Shown piece after piece: positions 13,989-21,542 of a stretch of 23,116 nucleotides of DNA (position 1 is the stretch's first letter; every line of letters starts with the position of its first letter). Source of the stretch: a virus. The translations under genes and the position numbers were made by a program. The stretch lies in IMG/VR virus record IMGVR_UViG_3300009011_000433, positions 1 to 23,116 of that record; one strand, written 5' to 3'. The notes below the pieces were generated by a model that saw only the letters and a list, made by a program, of their open reading frames with translations, ran no database searches and had not been told where the DNA came from.

Positions 13989-14392
13989 GCTGCAGTCTTA
14001 TTATCAAGTAAGTATTTCACGATGGGGATATCAGCAGCAGCCCAGTCGAGCTGTTCTAATTCATCGATAGTGCGCCATTGTACATCCTGGTGCTCACTTA
14101 ACGCCAATTCTTCAATAGTCTTAGTCACGCACATAAAAGTGGCCAGCTCGATATTAAAGTTGGGGTAGGCGTGCTCTACAGTTAATAGATACGCTGTTAC
14201 TTCTATATCAAGATTGAGCTCTTCTTTAACTTCTCGAATGAGTGCTTGCTCGAGTGTTTCTTCAGCTTCGACTTTGCCGCCCGGGAATTCATACTTATTT
14301 GATAAATAGGGATACTTATGTTCACCTTTAAGGGCACATAAAATTTTATCCTGGTGTTGGATGACTGCAGCGACGACCTCTAGAGATTTCAT
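13982..14392 (-). CDS. Nudix hydrolase, MutT/NudG-like
   Basis: A 136-aa nucleoside-triphosphate pyrophosphohydrolase. The Nudix box is complete apart from one Gly-to-Asn change: G39-x5-E45-x7-R53-E54-V-x-E57-E58-x-N-L. The N-terminus (EVVAAVIQHQDKILCALKG) and FPGGK fit the MutT/NudG branch, whose members hydrolyse oxidised dGTP or modified dCTP (5-methyl, 5-hydroxy) to monophosphates. I chose the ATG at 14392, where the family N-terminus begins; the open frame extends 135 bp upstream through AT-rich non-coding-looking sequence. The overlap with the SRA-HNH gene suggests a shared task, perhaps keeping modified nucleotides out of the cell's own DNA. Family sure, substrate inferred. Confidence 0.85.
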   Translation of the reverse strand: MKSLEVVAAVIQHQDKILCALKGEHKYPYLSNKYEFPGGKVEAEETLEQALIREVKEELNLDIEVTAYLLTVEHAYPNFNIELATFMCVTKTIEELALSEHQDVQWRTIDELEQLDWAAADIPIVKYLLDNKTAAC

Positions 14393-14506
14393 GCAAAATA
14401 TTTTAGATGAGTTCAATATAAATATTATGCTTTGAACTGGCTTATGTTTGCACTTAATATTTAAAAGAATATAATAAAATTTCAATATAATTAAAAGGAT
14501 AAAGTC

Positions 14507-15415
14507 ATGAAAATAATAATGGTACACGGGATCAACCAGACTGATAAAGATCCTGAAACATTGAAAAAGATATGGATAGAAGCCTTCTTAGAGGGAGTAT
14601 TTCAAGCACATATACCGAATGTTCCAGCTACAACAGAATTTGAGTTTATTTACTATGGAGATCTGGTAAAGGATTATTCAAATACCCCAACTTCTAATAA
14701 AGTGTTGTTTGATTTACAGACCAGTGGATTTCATGCTTTTGAAAAAAACTTTAATGATTTGTCATTAGATGAGCAGGATATTTTAATCAATATTGCTGAC
14801 TCGATGGACGGAGATAGTACTGATGAGATGGGAACATTACCTATTGAAGGAATTCCTGTTAATTTAAAAAGTACTTTAGCTCCATATTCCTTTATAGATA
14901 AAGGTGCGAAGGCACTGATCAAAATTACGAGTAGATTTCAAAAGCTTCATACGTGGGTACTTAAGGTATTTGCCAAAGAGGCAAATCTATTTCTTGAGAA
15001 TGAACAATATAGATCACAAGTGACAGAAAGATTATTGAGTAAGATAAAAGAGGATTCCAATGAAGAAATTGTATTAGTTGGCCATTCTCTTGGTAGTGCT
15101 GTTTGTCTAGATGCTCTACAGCATTTAAATTCCTCTTATAAGATTTCTCGGTTAGTAACTTTAGGCTCTCCTTTAGGCATTCCTGTATTTTATAAATATT
15201 TCAAAGATCGTACTAAACCTTCTTCATTAAAAGGAGATTGGTTTAACTTTTATGACACGGATGACTTTGTTTCGGCTTATTTATTAACGAACCCTCCATA
15301 TAATGTTAAACCTGAGATTCAGAATTTAAGGGCAAAAACACAGTATTTTCAACCTCACTATATTGTTGGATATTTGGATGATGCTCTTGTAGTTAAAAAA
15401 ATCTTAGGTGTTTGA
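14507..15415 (+). CDS. Alpha/beta hydrolase, lipase/esterase-like
   Basis: A 302-aa protein with the alpha/beta-hydrolase landmarks: an N-terminal HGIN oxyanion loop (MKIIMVHGIN), nucleophile elbow GHSLGS (Ser194), a likely acid Asp250 or Asp252 (FYDTDDF) and His284 (QPHYIVG). It has no signal peptide, so it is cytosolic. A long insertion (about 55-165) could be a lid. AAAGGAT lies well placed before the ATG. It is divergent from the Nudix gene across 114 AT-rich bases and followed by a terminator, forming its own unit. Substrate unknown; serine hydrolases and phospholipases occur as effectors in some defence systems, which is only suggestive here. Confidence 0.75.
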   Translation: MKIIMVHGINQTDKDPETLKKIWIEAFLEGVFQAHIPNVPATTEFEFIYYGDLVKDYSNTPTSNKVLFDLQTSGFHAFEKNFNDLSLDEQDILINIADSMDGDSTDEMGTLPIEGIPVNLKSTLAPYSFIDKGAKALIKITSRFQKLHTWVLKVFAKEANLFLENEQYRSQVTERLLSKIKEDSNEEIVLVGHSLGSAVCLDALQHLNSSYKISRLVTLGSPLGIPVFYKYFKDRTKPSSLKGDWFNFYDTDDFVSAYLLTNPPYNVKPEIQNLRAKTQYFQPHYIVGYLDDALVVKKILGV

Positions 15416-15450
15416 GATAATTGAATGGTAGTTAGAAGTTCAGAGCTTGA

Positions 15451-15462
15451 CCCTGTACAGGG
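15451..15462. promoter_or_regulatory. Perfect 12-bp palindrome CCCTGTACAGGG
   Basis: A perfect palindrome in the intergenic region, 17 bp before the second GTATAGTGG box. It does not have the CTGT-N8-ACAG spacing of LexA sites. It may be an operator for the following late region or a remnant of the ancestral late-promoter area. Confidence 0.35.
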
Positions 15463-15478
15463 GAAATGCTATTTTTGC

Positions 15479-15487
15479 GTATAGTGG
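15479..15487 (+). promoter_or_regulatory. GTATAGTGG box, second copy
   Basis: Same 9-mer as at 11203. It precedes the late genes and lies 33 bp before a terminator hairpin, the arrangement of a Q-responsive late promoter (short leader RNA ended by a terminator until Q acts). No -35 box is evident, which would not be unusual for such promoters. Confidence 0.35.
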
Positions 15488-15519
15488 TCGAATTGTAAAT
15501 GAAGATCATAAAAGATATT

Positions 15520-15547
15520 AAAAGCTCATCGAAAGGTGGGCTTTTTT
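15520..15547 (+). terminator. Intrinsic terminator with GAAA loop
   Basis: AAAAGCTCATC (15520-15530) pairs with GGTGGGCTTTT (15535-15545), including two G-T pairs, around a GAAA tetraloop, followed by a T-run to 15547. It could end the hydrolase transcript, or a short late leader. Confidence 0.8.
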
Positions 15548-15704
15548 GTTTCTGAGAATAATTTAATATTATTGGTAGCTATTAGAGTGTTACTTAAGAT
15601 CTTATTAGATATTGATGAATAGAGAATTTATTAAAAAGATAAGTTTAGAAACTTTATTAAAATTATGTTATAAATTAGTCTTTTAAATTTAAAAGGTTAT
15701 ACTC

Positions 15705-15956
15705 ATGACAAATGATCAAAAAGCTTATTTTTATTATGTAACTTTCTCCTTTAAAACGGCTGATGGTCAATTAGGCTTTTATTCTATGGATTTGAATCTA
15801 AATACAGATAAGATCAATATTAATTTACAAAAAGAACTTAAAGAGCATTGCTTGGCTGAGTTTAAGGCAAAAAATAATGGTTTAGTATTTAGTAATTTTA
15901 ATCTTATTAGTATCTCGCCGTTGGGATATATGTCTGCTGATGAATATCAGGGATAG
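15705..15956 (+). CDS. Hypothetical 83-aa cargo protein
   Basis: Begins MTNDQKAYFYYVTFSFKTAD; alternating hydrophobic residues suggest a beta-sheet half, then a Lys-rich helix (NLQKELKEHCLAEFKAK). AAAAGGTT precedes the ATG. It is AT-rich and set between two terminators (15520 and 15959), so it looks like an independent cassette (moron) in front of the late operon, with an AT-rich leader of about 150 bp that could hold its promoter. No family recognised. Confidence 0.6.
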   Translation: MTNDQKAYFYYVTFSFKTADGQLGFYSMDLNLNTDKININLQKELKEHCLAEFKAKNNGLVFSNFNLISISPLGYMSADEYQG

Positions 15957-15958
15957 TT

Positions 15959-15982
15959 AAAAACCACCTCCGGGTGGTTTTT
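15959..15982 (+). terminator. Intrinsic terminator after 83-aa gene
   Basis: AAAAACCACC (15959-15968) and GGTGGTTTTT (15973-15982) form a 10-bp stem with a TCCG loop. It begins 2 bp after the stop codon. Confidence 0.85.
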
Positions 15983-16007
15983 CATTTTTCAAGATCCGGA
16001 TTCTTTT

Positions 16008-16655
16008 ATGAAGCAAGAAGTCGACTTTCATATTCCCATCCGCCCAATGCCTCCAGAATGGATCTTTGAATTGGATACACCAAACTTTGCACCAGCTCCA
16101 GAAATGTGGGAATGGATAGGCAAGGTATTTCTAAATCCAAAATCAAAATTATTTAATCCTGACCATCTGCATTTACGGTCATTTCGTTGGCCAGATATTG
16201 CTGTGATGTGGGCTAAATCTGGTTTTAAAAAGCAAGGTCGTCAGGTCATCGGTACTACTGAAAAAGTCATGATTAATGCAGGTGGCTGGAAGAAAGAGCG
16301 ACAAGAAGAACAATTCATCCAGTGGTTTGAATATGTCCCTGAATATCTCATTACATTAGATGCTTCATATTCCCGTATAGCTAGTGATGTGAACTTTTGT
16401 GCTTTGGTTGAGCATGAGCTTTATCACATTGCACATAAGAAAGATGAGTGGGGAACACCAGCATATAACAGAGAAACAGGCATGCCAAAGTTAACAATAC
16501 AAGGACACGATGTTGAAGAATTCACAGGCGTTGTACGCCGATATGGAGCAAGTGAGGATGTCAAAAGAATGGTTGAAGCAGCAAATACAAGACCAGAGAT
16601 ATCACGTGCTGATGTTCACTATGCATGTGGCACTTGTTACTTGAAGGTGGTTTAA
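16008..16655 (+). CDS. Phage zincin metallopeptidase
   Basis: A 215-aa protein of the phage-associated putative metallopeptidase family, often found just upstream of terminase. The zinc motif HELYH (136-140) is intact, with a likely third ligand in GHDVEEF (167-172). There is a conserved-looking Cys pair at the end (YACGTCYL). Its natural substrate is not known to me; roles in head assembly or clearing a host protein have been suggested by position only. It lies 25 bp after a terminator and 22-46 bp before terS. Confidence 0.75.
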   Translation: MKQEVDFHIPIRPMPPEWIFELDTPNFAPAPEMWEWIGKVFLNPKSKLFNPDHLHLRSFRWPDIAVMWAKSGFKKQGRQVIGTTEKVMINAGGWKKERQEEQFIQWFEYVPEYLITLDASYSRIASDVNFCALVEHELYHIAHKKDEWGTPAYNRETGMPKLTIQGHDVEEFTGVVRRYGASEDVKRMVEAANTRPEISRADVHYACGTCYLKVV

Positions 16656-16701
16656 ATTTTTTTGCCATTCTTCTTAGATGTACTTAGATGGAATGGTTGA
16701 A

Positions 16702-17178
16702 ATGGCACGTATTAATAAGAAGGTGAAATTATTCATCGTGAGGATGCTTGCCGAATTTGAAACACCCACTGAGGCAGCTAAAGCGGTTAAAGAAATATTT
16801 AATGTAGAGGTAACCCCGCAACAATGTGAAGCATACGATCCTACAAAGAAGATTGGAAAAGACTTAAGTCAGGAGTTTCGAGATTTATTCTTTGTGTGCC
16901 GCCGTAAAGCCAATGAAGAGCTTGAAGCAATACCCATAGCAAATAAAAGATATCGGTTACAGTTGCTTCAAGGTCTAGCCGATAAATACCCGGATAATCC
17001 AATGTTGATACCTAGATTTGCTGAGCAAGCAGCTAAGGAAATGGGGAATCAATACACGAATAAACAAGAGCTAACTGGCGCTGGTGGTGGACCACTTCAA
17101 AGCGAGAACGTAACCCAAGTTGTTGCAACGCCTGAACAGATACGGCAGGTGTTAGATGAACTCAAAGGTAAATACTAA
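16702..17178 (+). CDS. Terminase small subunit, DUF2280
   Basis: A 158-aa DNA-recognition subunit of the packaging motor. The N-terminus MARINKKVKLFIVRMLAEF and the EVTPQQCEAYDP segment match the DUF2280 small terminases, with a helix-turn-helix at about 5-50. The ATG at 16702 fits the family's N-terminus; in-frame ATGs at 16678 and 16693 would add 8 or 3 residues. The C-terminal tail (TPEQIRQVLDELKGKY) probably contacts the large subunit. It overlaps terL by 23 bp. Confidence 0.8.
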   Translation: MARINKKVKLFIVRMLAEFETPTEAAKAVKEIFNVEVTPQQCEAYDPTKKIGKDLSQEFRDLFFVCRRKANEELEAIPIANKRYRLQLLQGLADKYPDNPMLIPRFAEQAAKEMGNQYTNKQELTGAGGGPLQSENVTQVVATPEQIRQVLDELKGKY

Positions 17179-18682
17179 GCTGTTAGAAATGCAGTTAGAG
17201 CGAGAGCTCTGTGAGAAAGAACATTTATTCTTTACACGTCGATTTTTCTTACCACGTATGGGTTTTAAGTTTTCAGTAAATTGGCATCATGAATATATTG
17301 CCGACAAGATTGACGAGGTTATTGCGGGGAAGGTTAAGAACTTAGTGATTAACGTTCCACCGGGTAGTGGTAAAACTGAGTTGCTTACCAACCTCATTGC
17401 ACGTGGTATAGCTCGTAATACCCGATCACGCTTTCTGTATTTGTCATTCTCACAGTCACTTGTAGAGGATGTATCTGCAACGGCAAGAAACATTGTTAAG
17501 TCAGAAGATTTTCAAAACCTTTGGCCCATTAAGATATCGACAAGTACAGATGCTAAATCAAGCTGGAAAACTACAGTTGATGGTTATGACGCTGGTCATG
17601 TGTATTCTGCATCAATGGGTGGGCAGGTCACTGGTCGCCGTGCCGGCACGTTAGCAAATGAGGGCTTTACTGGTGCGATTATTCTGGATGACCCGTTAAA
17701 GCCTGAGGATGCATTTAGCCAAACAGCAAGACGTAAAGCTAACCGTAAGATTTTAAACACGGTCAACTCGCGTAAAGCTAAATCTGATACGCCCATTATT
17801 CTGATCATGCAGCGTTTGCATGTTGAGGATCCGACTAACTTTGTGATGACTGGTAATGTGCCTGGTGAATGGGAACAGATCAGTATTCCTGCGCTCATTG
17901 ATGATGAGTACATCCGTAAGCTACCAGAGCACATACAGAGCAAAATTCCACGTAATGTTGAGCGAGATGCGAAAGGCCGACAAAGTTATTGGCCATTAAA
18001 AGAATCTTTACTCTCATTACTGCAGTTAGAAAAAGGTGGTGAGGATAAAGACGGTGCCACGGTATCGCGGTACACCTTTGCTAGCCAATACATGCAACAC
18101 CCTAAAAAGCTGGGTGGTGATCTTGTTAAGGCTGAATGGTTTGGCCGTTATGAAGAATTACCACTTCTTAAATGGCGAGCGATTTGGGCAGATACCGCGC
18201 AAAAGACTAAAGAGCATAACGACTACTCAGTGTTTTTATGTGCTGGCCTTGGCTATGACAATAACCTCTACATCATTGATGTGAAGCGCGGCAAATGGGA
18301 AGCACCAGAGCTATTGAAAGAAGCTAAATCCTTTATTAATAAGCATAAGGATAGCAATACCAAGATTGGCAAACTTCGCTATATGGCCGTAGAGGATAAA
18401 TCGAGTGGTACCGGATTGATCCAATCCATATCTAGACAAACCACATTGCCTATTCGGGCAATTCAGCGTGATACAGACAAGCTCACACGAACCATGGATG
18501 TAGTGTTCTACGTTGAAGAGCGCCGTGTCTGGTTGCCAGCAGAAGCACCATGGCTTTTGAACTACATTGAAGAAATCGAAGGACTCACAGCTGACATGTC
18601 ACATGATCATGATGACCAGTGGGACCCAACCATTGATGCGATTAATGATTCATTAGCCAAGAAGCCAACTGTATTTGATTAG
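17156..18682 (+). CDS. terL: Terminase large subunit
   Basis: The 508-aa packaging ATPase-nuclease. ATPase part: Walker A PPGSGKTE (68-75), Walker B AIILDDP (174-180), and coupling region LIMQR (216-220). RNase-H-like nuclease part: Asp346 (AIWADTA), Glu413-Asp414 (AVEDKSSG) and the acidic DHDDQWDP cluster (484-491). Length and motifs are complete. The ATG at 17156 lies inside terS and gives translational coupling; an ATG at 17189 is the alternative. The gene is more GC-rich than the cargo, consistent with a phage backbone gene. Confidence 0.95.
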   Translation: MNSKVNTKLLEMQLERELCEKEHLFFTRRFFLPRMGFKFSVNWHHEYIADKIDEVIAGKVKNLVINVPPGSGKTELLTNLIARGIARNTRSRFLYLSFSQSLVEDVSATARNIVKSEDFQNLWPIKISTSTDAKSSWKTTVDGYDAGHVYSASMGGQVTGRRAGTLANEGFTGAIILDDPLKPEDAFSQTARRKANRKILNTVNSRKAKSDTPIILIMQRLHVEDPTNFVMTGNVPGEWEQISIPALIDDEYIRKLPEHIQSKIPRNVERDAKGRQSYWPLKESLLSLLQLEKGGEDKDGATVSRYTFASQYMQHPKKLGGDLVKAEWFGRYEELPLLKWRAIWADTAQKTKEHNDYSVFLCAGLGYDNNLYIIDVKRGKWEAPELLKEAKSFINKHKDSNTKIGKLRYMAVEDKSSGTGLIQSISRQTTLPIRAIQRDTDKLTRTMDVVFYVEERRVWLPAEAPWLLNYIEEIEGLTADMSHDHDDQWDPTIDAINDSLAKKPTVFD

Positions 18683-18690
18683 AGGAAATT

Positions 18691-20037
18691 ATGACTGAAA
18701 ATAAAAAGTCCGATGCAATTGGCGATGCAGGGGCATATACAAACTTTGTCTCAAATATTGGTACAGACCGCGATAAGGCATCACATGGAACTTTCGTTAA
18801 GAAGGTTATTCCAGATGAGCAATTAGAGGCAGTTTATCAACATTGGTTAGCTAAGCGAATTGTTAACCGCCCAGCAAGTGACATGCTTCGAGCTGGTTGG
18901 TTCTATGAGGGGATTCAGGATAATGATTTAGAGAAGCTTAAGGAGGCGTGTAAGGCTTTTAATTTAGATGGGGTGCTCTTATCTAGCTTGGTCCTTTCTC
19001 GATTATATGGCGTTTGCTATGTGCTCTTAGGTACGGTGGACGGCGGCAACTTAGATCAACCGTTTGATTTAAACAAATTGGGCATCGGTCGTTTAGAGTT
19101 TTTCACCGTACTCAAGAAAAAGCAGATTGAAGCCGATACTTTAAAGTACTTGCCTCCAAATGAAGCAGGCGGGCTGCTAAAGCAACCTGAATTTTACAAG
19201 CTTAAACTCGATGGCAAATCTAACCAACGGATCCACCACACACGCTTAATTAAATTTGGTCATGCAGATGTGGTCAATGAAGAGCCTGTAAGTGTTTTAC
19301 AGGAAGTTTACGAGGACCTTTTAGATCATGCTGCTGTAAAGAAGGCTACTGCCAGTCTGGTCCATGAATCAAAAATTGATGTGATTAGAACACCGGACTT
19401 AGTCGAGAAGATCAAAGAGGATATGAAAGCAGTTGCTGAACGCTTTCTTAGTGTCGGTTTGCTGAAAGGGCTTAACGGTATGCTCGTCTTGGATAAAGAA
19501 GAAGAGTATGACTCTAAATCGTATAGCTTTGGCGGCTTGCCGGATCTAATGCGTGAATTCTCAATTCAAACTGCTGGTGCTGCGGATATACCTTATACAA
19601 TTTTATTCGGTCAATCGCCTGCTGGGATGAATGCGACGGGTGAGCATGACACTCGAAACTATTACGACAGTATAGCAACCAAGCAAACATGGTCATTGAA
19701 GCCGTTCATGTTGAAGCTTTTACGAGTCATTGTACAAGCTACATTTGGTCGTCAAATTCCAAGTTTGGAAGTTGTATTTAATCCGCTATGGCAATTGGAT
19801 GGCAAAGTTCGAGCGGAAGTCGAAAAGGCGAATGCAGAACGGGATGACAAATATCTTCAAATGGGTGTCATTACAGAGCCACAAATAGCAAAGCAGCTTG
19901 TTATTGACGGTGTTTATTCAGTAATTGACGAAGAGCATATCAAAGGGCTTGAGACAATGGTGAAGCTTAATGACAACGATAATACAGATACTGAAGCCAC
20001 ACCTCCAGCAAGCGAAGAAGCGCAAGAAAGGGCGTAA
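18691..20037 (+). CDS. Portal protein, DUF1073 family
   Basis: The 448-aa dodecameric vertex protein through which DNA is packaged. The family signature is visible: RIVNRPASDMLRAGWFYEG near the N-terminus, the RIHHTRLIKFGHADV stretch, and PYTILFGQSPAGMNATGEHD with YYDSIATKQ in the stem/wing region. DUF1073 portals are sometimes fused to an anti-CBASS (Acb1) phosphodiesterase domain; this 448-aa form has no room for one. GAGGAAA precedes the ATG, 8 bp after terL. The gene overlaps the MuF-like gene by 68 bp. Confidence 0.88.
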   Translation: MTENKKSDAIGDAGAYTNFVSNIGTDRDKASHGTFVKKVIPDEQLEAVYQHWLAKRIVNRPASDMLRAGWFYEGIQDNDLEKLKEACKAFNLDGVLLSSLVLSRLYGVCYVLLGTVDGGNLDQPFDLNKLGIGRLEFFTVLKKKQIEADTLKYLPPNEAGGLLKQPEFYKLKLDGKSNQRIHHTRLIKFGHADVVNEEPVSVLQEVYEDLLDHAAVKKATASLVHESKIDVIRTPDLVEKIKEDMKAVAERFLSVGLLKGLNGMLVLDKEEEYDSKSYSFGGLPDLMREFSIQTAGAADIPYTILFGQSPAGMNATGEHDTRNYYDSIATKQTWSLKPFMLKLLRVIVQATFGRQIPSLEVVFNPLWQLDGKVRAEVEKANAERDDKYLQMGVITEPQIAKQLVIDGVYSVIDEEHIKGLETMVKLNDNDNTDTEATPPASEEAQERA

Positions 20038-20782
20038 AGCTTCCAAGCCTAGAGCAGTACATGTAAATCGCCGTGTAGAGCTGTATTACACACGGCAATT
20101 ACTGGCTATTTCAAAGTTTTGTCAGGACCAAACTAAGGATCTAGTCATTCCAACGGTAGGCCAGAACATCGGTGATGCTTGGTTTTCGGACATGATGTGG
20201 ACGTTTCGGGAAAAACTAACAAAGTATGTTGTTGAGGTTTCTCGACCATTGGCCACAAAAGTTGTAACTGATACACAAAAGGAAGTAGACAAGCAGATTG
20301 CAGAGCACACCAAATCAATTATTGGTGTAGATCTCACGCCGTTCTATCGAGCTGCTGATATTCAGAATGAAGTAGATCTAAATATTACGGCTAATGTCAG
20401 TTTGATTAAGTCTATTCCCCAGCAATACGCCGATAAGCTTGAAGTGCTAATCACAAATGCCTTGCAGACAGGACAAACAAATCAGGATCTAGCTAAAGAG
20501 ATTAAGGCATTAGGACAATCTACTGATTATCGCGCACGTCTTATTGCTAGTGATCAAATGGGTAAGATCAATGGACAGATCAACAAAGCTAGACAGCTTT
20601 CAATGGGTGTTGAGACATACACGTGGCAAACTGCCAAAGACGAGCGAGTACGTCCAGATCATCAACATAAGCAGGGCAAAACCTTTAGATGGGATTCACC
20701 GCCAGCGGGTGGACATCCCGGTCAGCCTATTCGTTGTCGTTGCACAGCCTTGCCTAACTATGAGGATATATTGATTGAATAG
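19970..20782 (+). CDS. MuF-like minor head protein
   Basis: A 270-aa phage Mu F-type head morphogenesis protein, packaged in small numbers and acting with the portal. The hallmark end is present: RPDHQHKQGKTFRWDSPP, GGHPGQPIRCRCTALP (about 234-262), where the Cys/His/Arg set is typical of the family. The N-terminal basic stretch (AKKRKKGRKASKPR) is encoded within the portal overlap and may not be native to all relatives. The last nine codons and stop overlap an opposite-strand cargo gene. Confidence 0.85.
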   Translation: MTTIIQILKPHLQQAKKRKKGRKASKPRAVHVNRRVELYYTRQLLAISKFCQDQTKDLVIPTVGQNIGDAWFSDMMWTFREKLTKYVVEVSRPLATKVVTDTQKEVDKQIAEHTKSIIGVDLTPFYRAADIQNEVDLNITANVSLIKSIPQQYADKLEVLITNALQTGQTNQDLAKEIKALGQSTDYRARLIASDQMGKINGQINKARQLSMGVETYTWQTAKDERVRPDHQHKQGKTFRWDSPPAGGHPGQPIRCRCTALPNYEDILIE

Positions 20783-21344
20783 AGTCGATAATTTTTTTTA
20801 CATCTTCGACTCTTCTATCATAACCTTCATTTGCACTATGGATTTTACCTTTGATTGGAATGAGAAATTCCAAATACATTTCTAAATCTTTATAAGTAAC
20901 TGAGCTGTCATTTTTAGAAAGTCCTTCAATGAGTTGATTTATAACTTCTTTTGAACTTTTCATTAAATTCAATGGAATTTTTATATATTCAGCATACGTA
21001 TATTCACTACCCGGCATTTTATCACTTAACTTTTGATTAAATATTCCAGCAAACTGAGAAAATGTTTCTTCAAATTTTTTATGCTTATGCTCAATTGAAT
21101 ACATTAATTCTTTGCATTCATATGCGATTTTTAAGATTGATAATTTTAAATTAAAAGTTGTTAATCTTATATCTTCTGCTTGTTGATCATTAGCAAACTG
21201 AATTTGCTCTCTAGCATATTTAATTTGTTCTTTTGCATATGCAGCAGCTTTAATTGCCAGTCCCATAGCAAATAAACCCATTAGGGTTTGTAATTGACCT
21301 GAATTACAGCCTATCCAGTCCCATAAAGTAATAAGAGGATTCAT
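20754..21344 (-). CDS. Membrane-anchored coiled-coil cargo protein on opposite strand
   Basis: A 196-aa protein with one N-terminal hydrophobic segment (about 17-36, QLQTLMGLFAMGLAIKAAAY), then a charged coiled coil (KEQIKYAREQIQFANDQQAE) and a helical cytosolic domain. It is strongly AT-rich and opposes the late genes, so it must have its own promoter right of 21344. This is the hallmark of a moron expressed in the lysogen. Its final eight codons and stop run antisense through the end of the MuF-like gene (29-bp overlap). It could be a superinfection-exclusion or defence protein; no family recognised. Confidence 0.7.
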   Translation of the reverse strand: MNPLITLWDWIGCNSGQLQTLMGLFAMGLAIKAAAYAKEQIKYAREQIQFANDQQAEDIRLTTFNLKLSILKIAYECKELMYSIEHKHKKFEETFSQFAGIFNQKLSDKMPGSEYTYAEYIKIPLNLMKSSKEVINQLIEGLSKNDSSVTYKDLEMYLEFLIPIKGKIHSANEGYDRRVEDVKKIIDSIQSIYPHS

Positions 21345-21395
21345 CTATATAACCTATTTTATTTTCTACTTAGTTTAATTCTTACTCTTCTAAAG

Positions 21396-21418
21396 AACCA
21401 CCTAAACAGGTGGTTTTT
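21396..21418 (+). terminator. Intrinsic terminator, first copy of duplicated junction
   Basis: AACCACCT (21396-21403) pairs with AGGTGGTT (21408-21415) around AAAC, followed by Ts to 21418. It lies between the opposite-strand cargo gene and a remnant of a head-gene start. Confidence 0.8.
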
Positions 21419-21433
21419 ATTTGGATGAAATTT

Positions 21434-21487
21434 ATGAAACATATTTACCGTTTCATGGATGGTGACTTTATTTTAAGGATATTTTGA
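21434..21487 (+). pseudogene. Remnant duplicate of the DUF2213 gene start
   Basis: The 17-codon frame MKHIYRFMDGDFILRIF stops at TGA. It parallels the start of the intact gene at 21822 (MKTIYHLKIGDFAPS). At DNA level ATTTATGAAA, ATTTACC and TGGTGACTTT are shared in the same order and spacing, and a similar terminator lies just upstream of each. This is an insertion scar: a cargo gene separates two copies of the junction. Confidence 0.7.
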
Positions 21488-21542
21488 TTGATTAAATAAT
21501 AGACTTTGTTAAATTAAAATATTATTTCTAAAAGGAATTGTT

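Noticed and set aside
15499-15555. 18-codon frame from ATG across the GAAA-loop terminator
   Set aside because: No ribosome site and the second half is simply the terminator stem and T-run.
15416-16007. Lysis genes (holin, endolysin, spanin) between Q and terminase
   Set aside because: No open frame here has endolysin or holin features; in this phage type they probably lie beyond the window.
18691-20037. Anti-CBASS (Acb1) function for the DUF1073 portal
   Set aside because: The 448 residues cover only the portal fold; no additional phosphodiesterase domain or HxT pair was seen.
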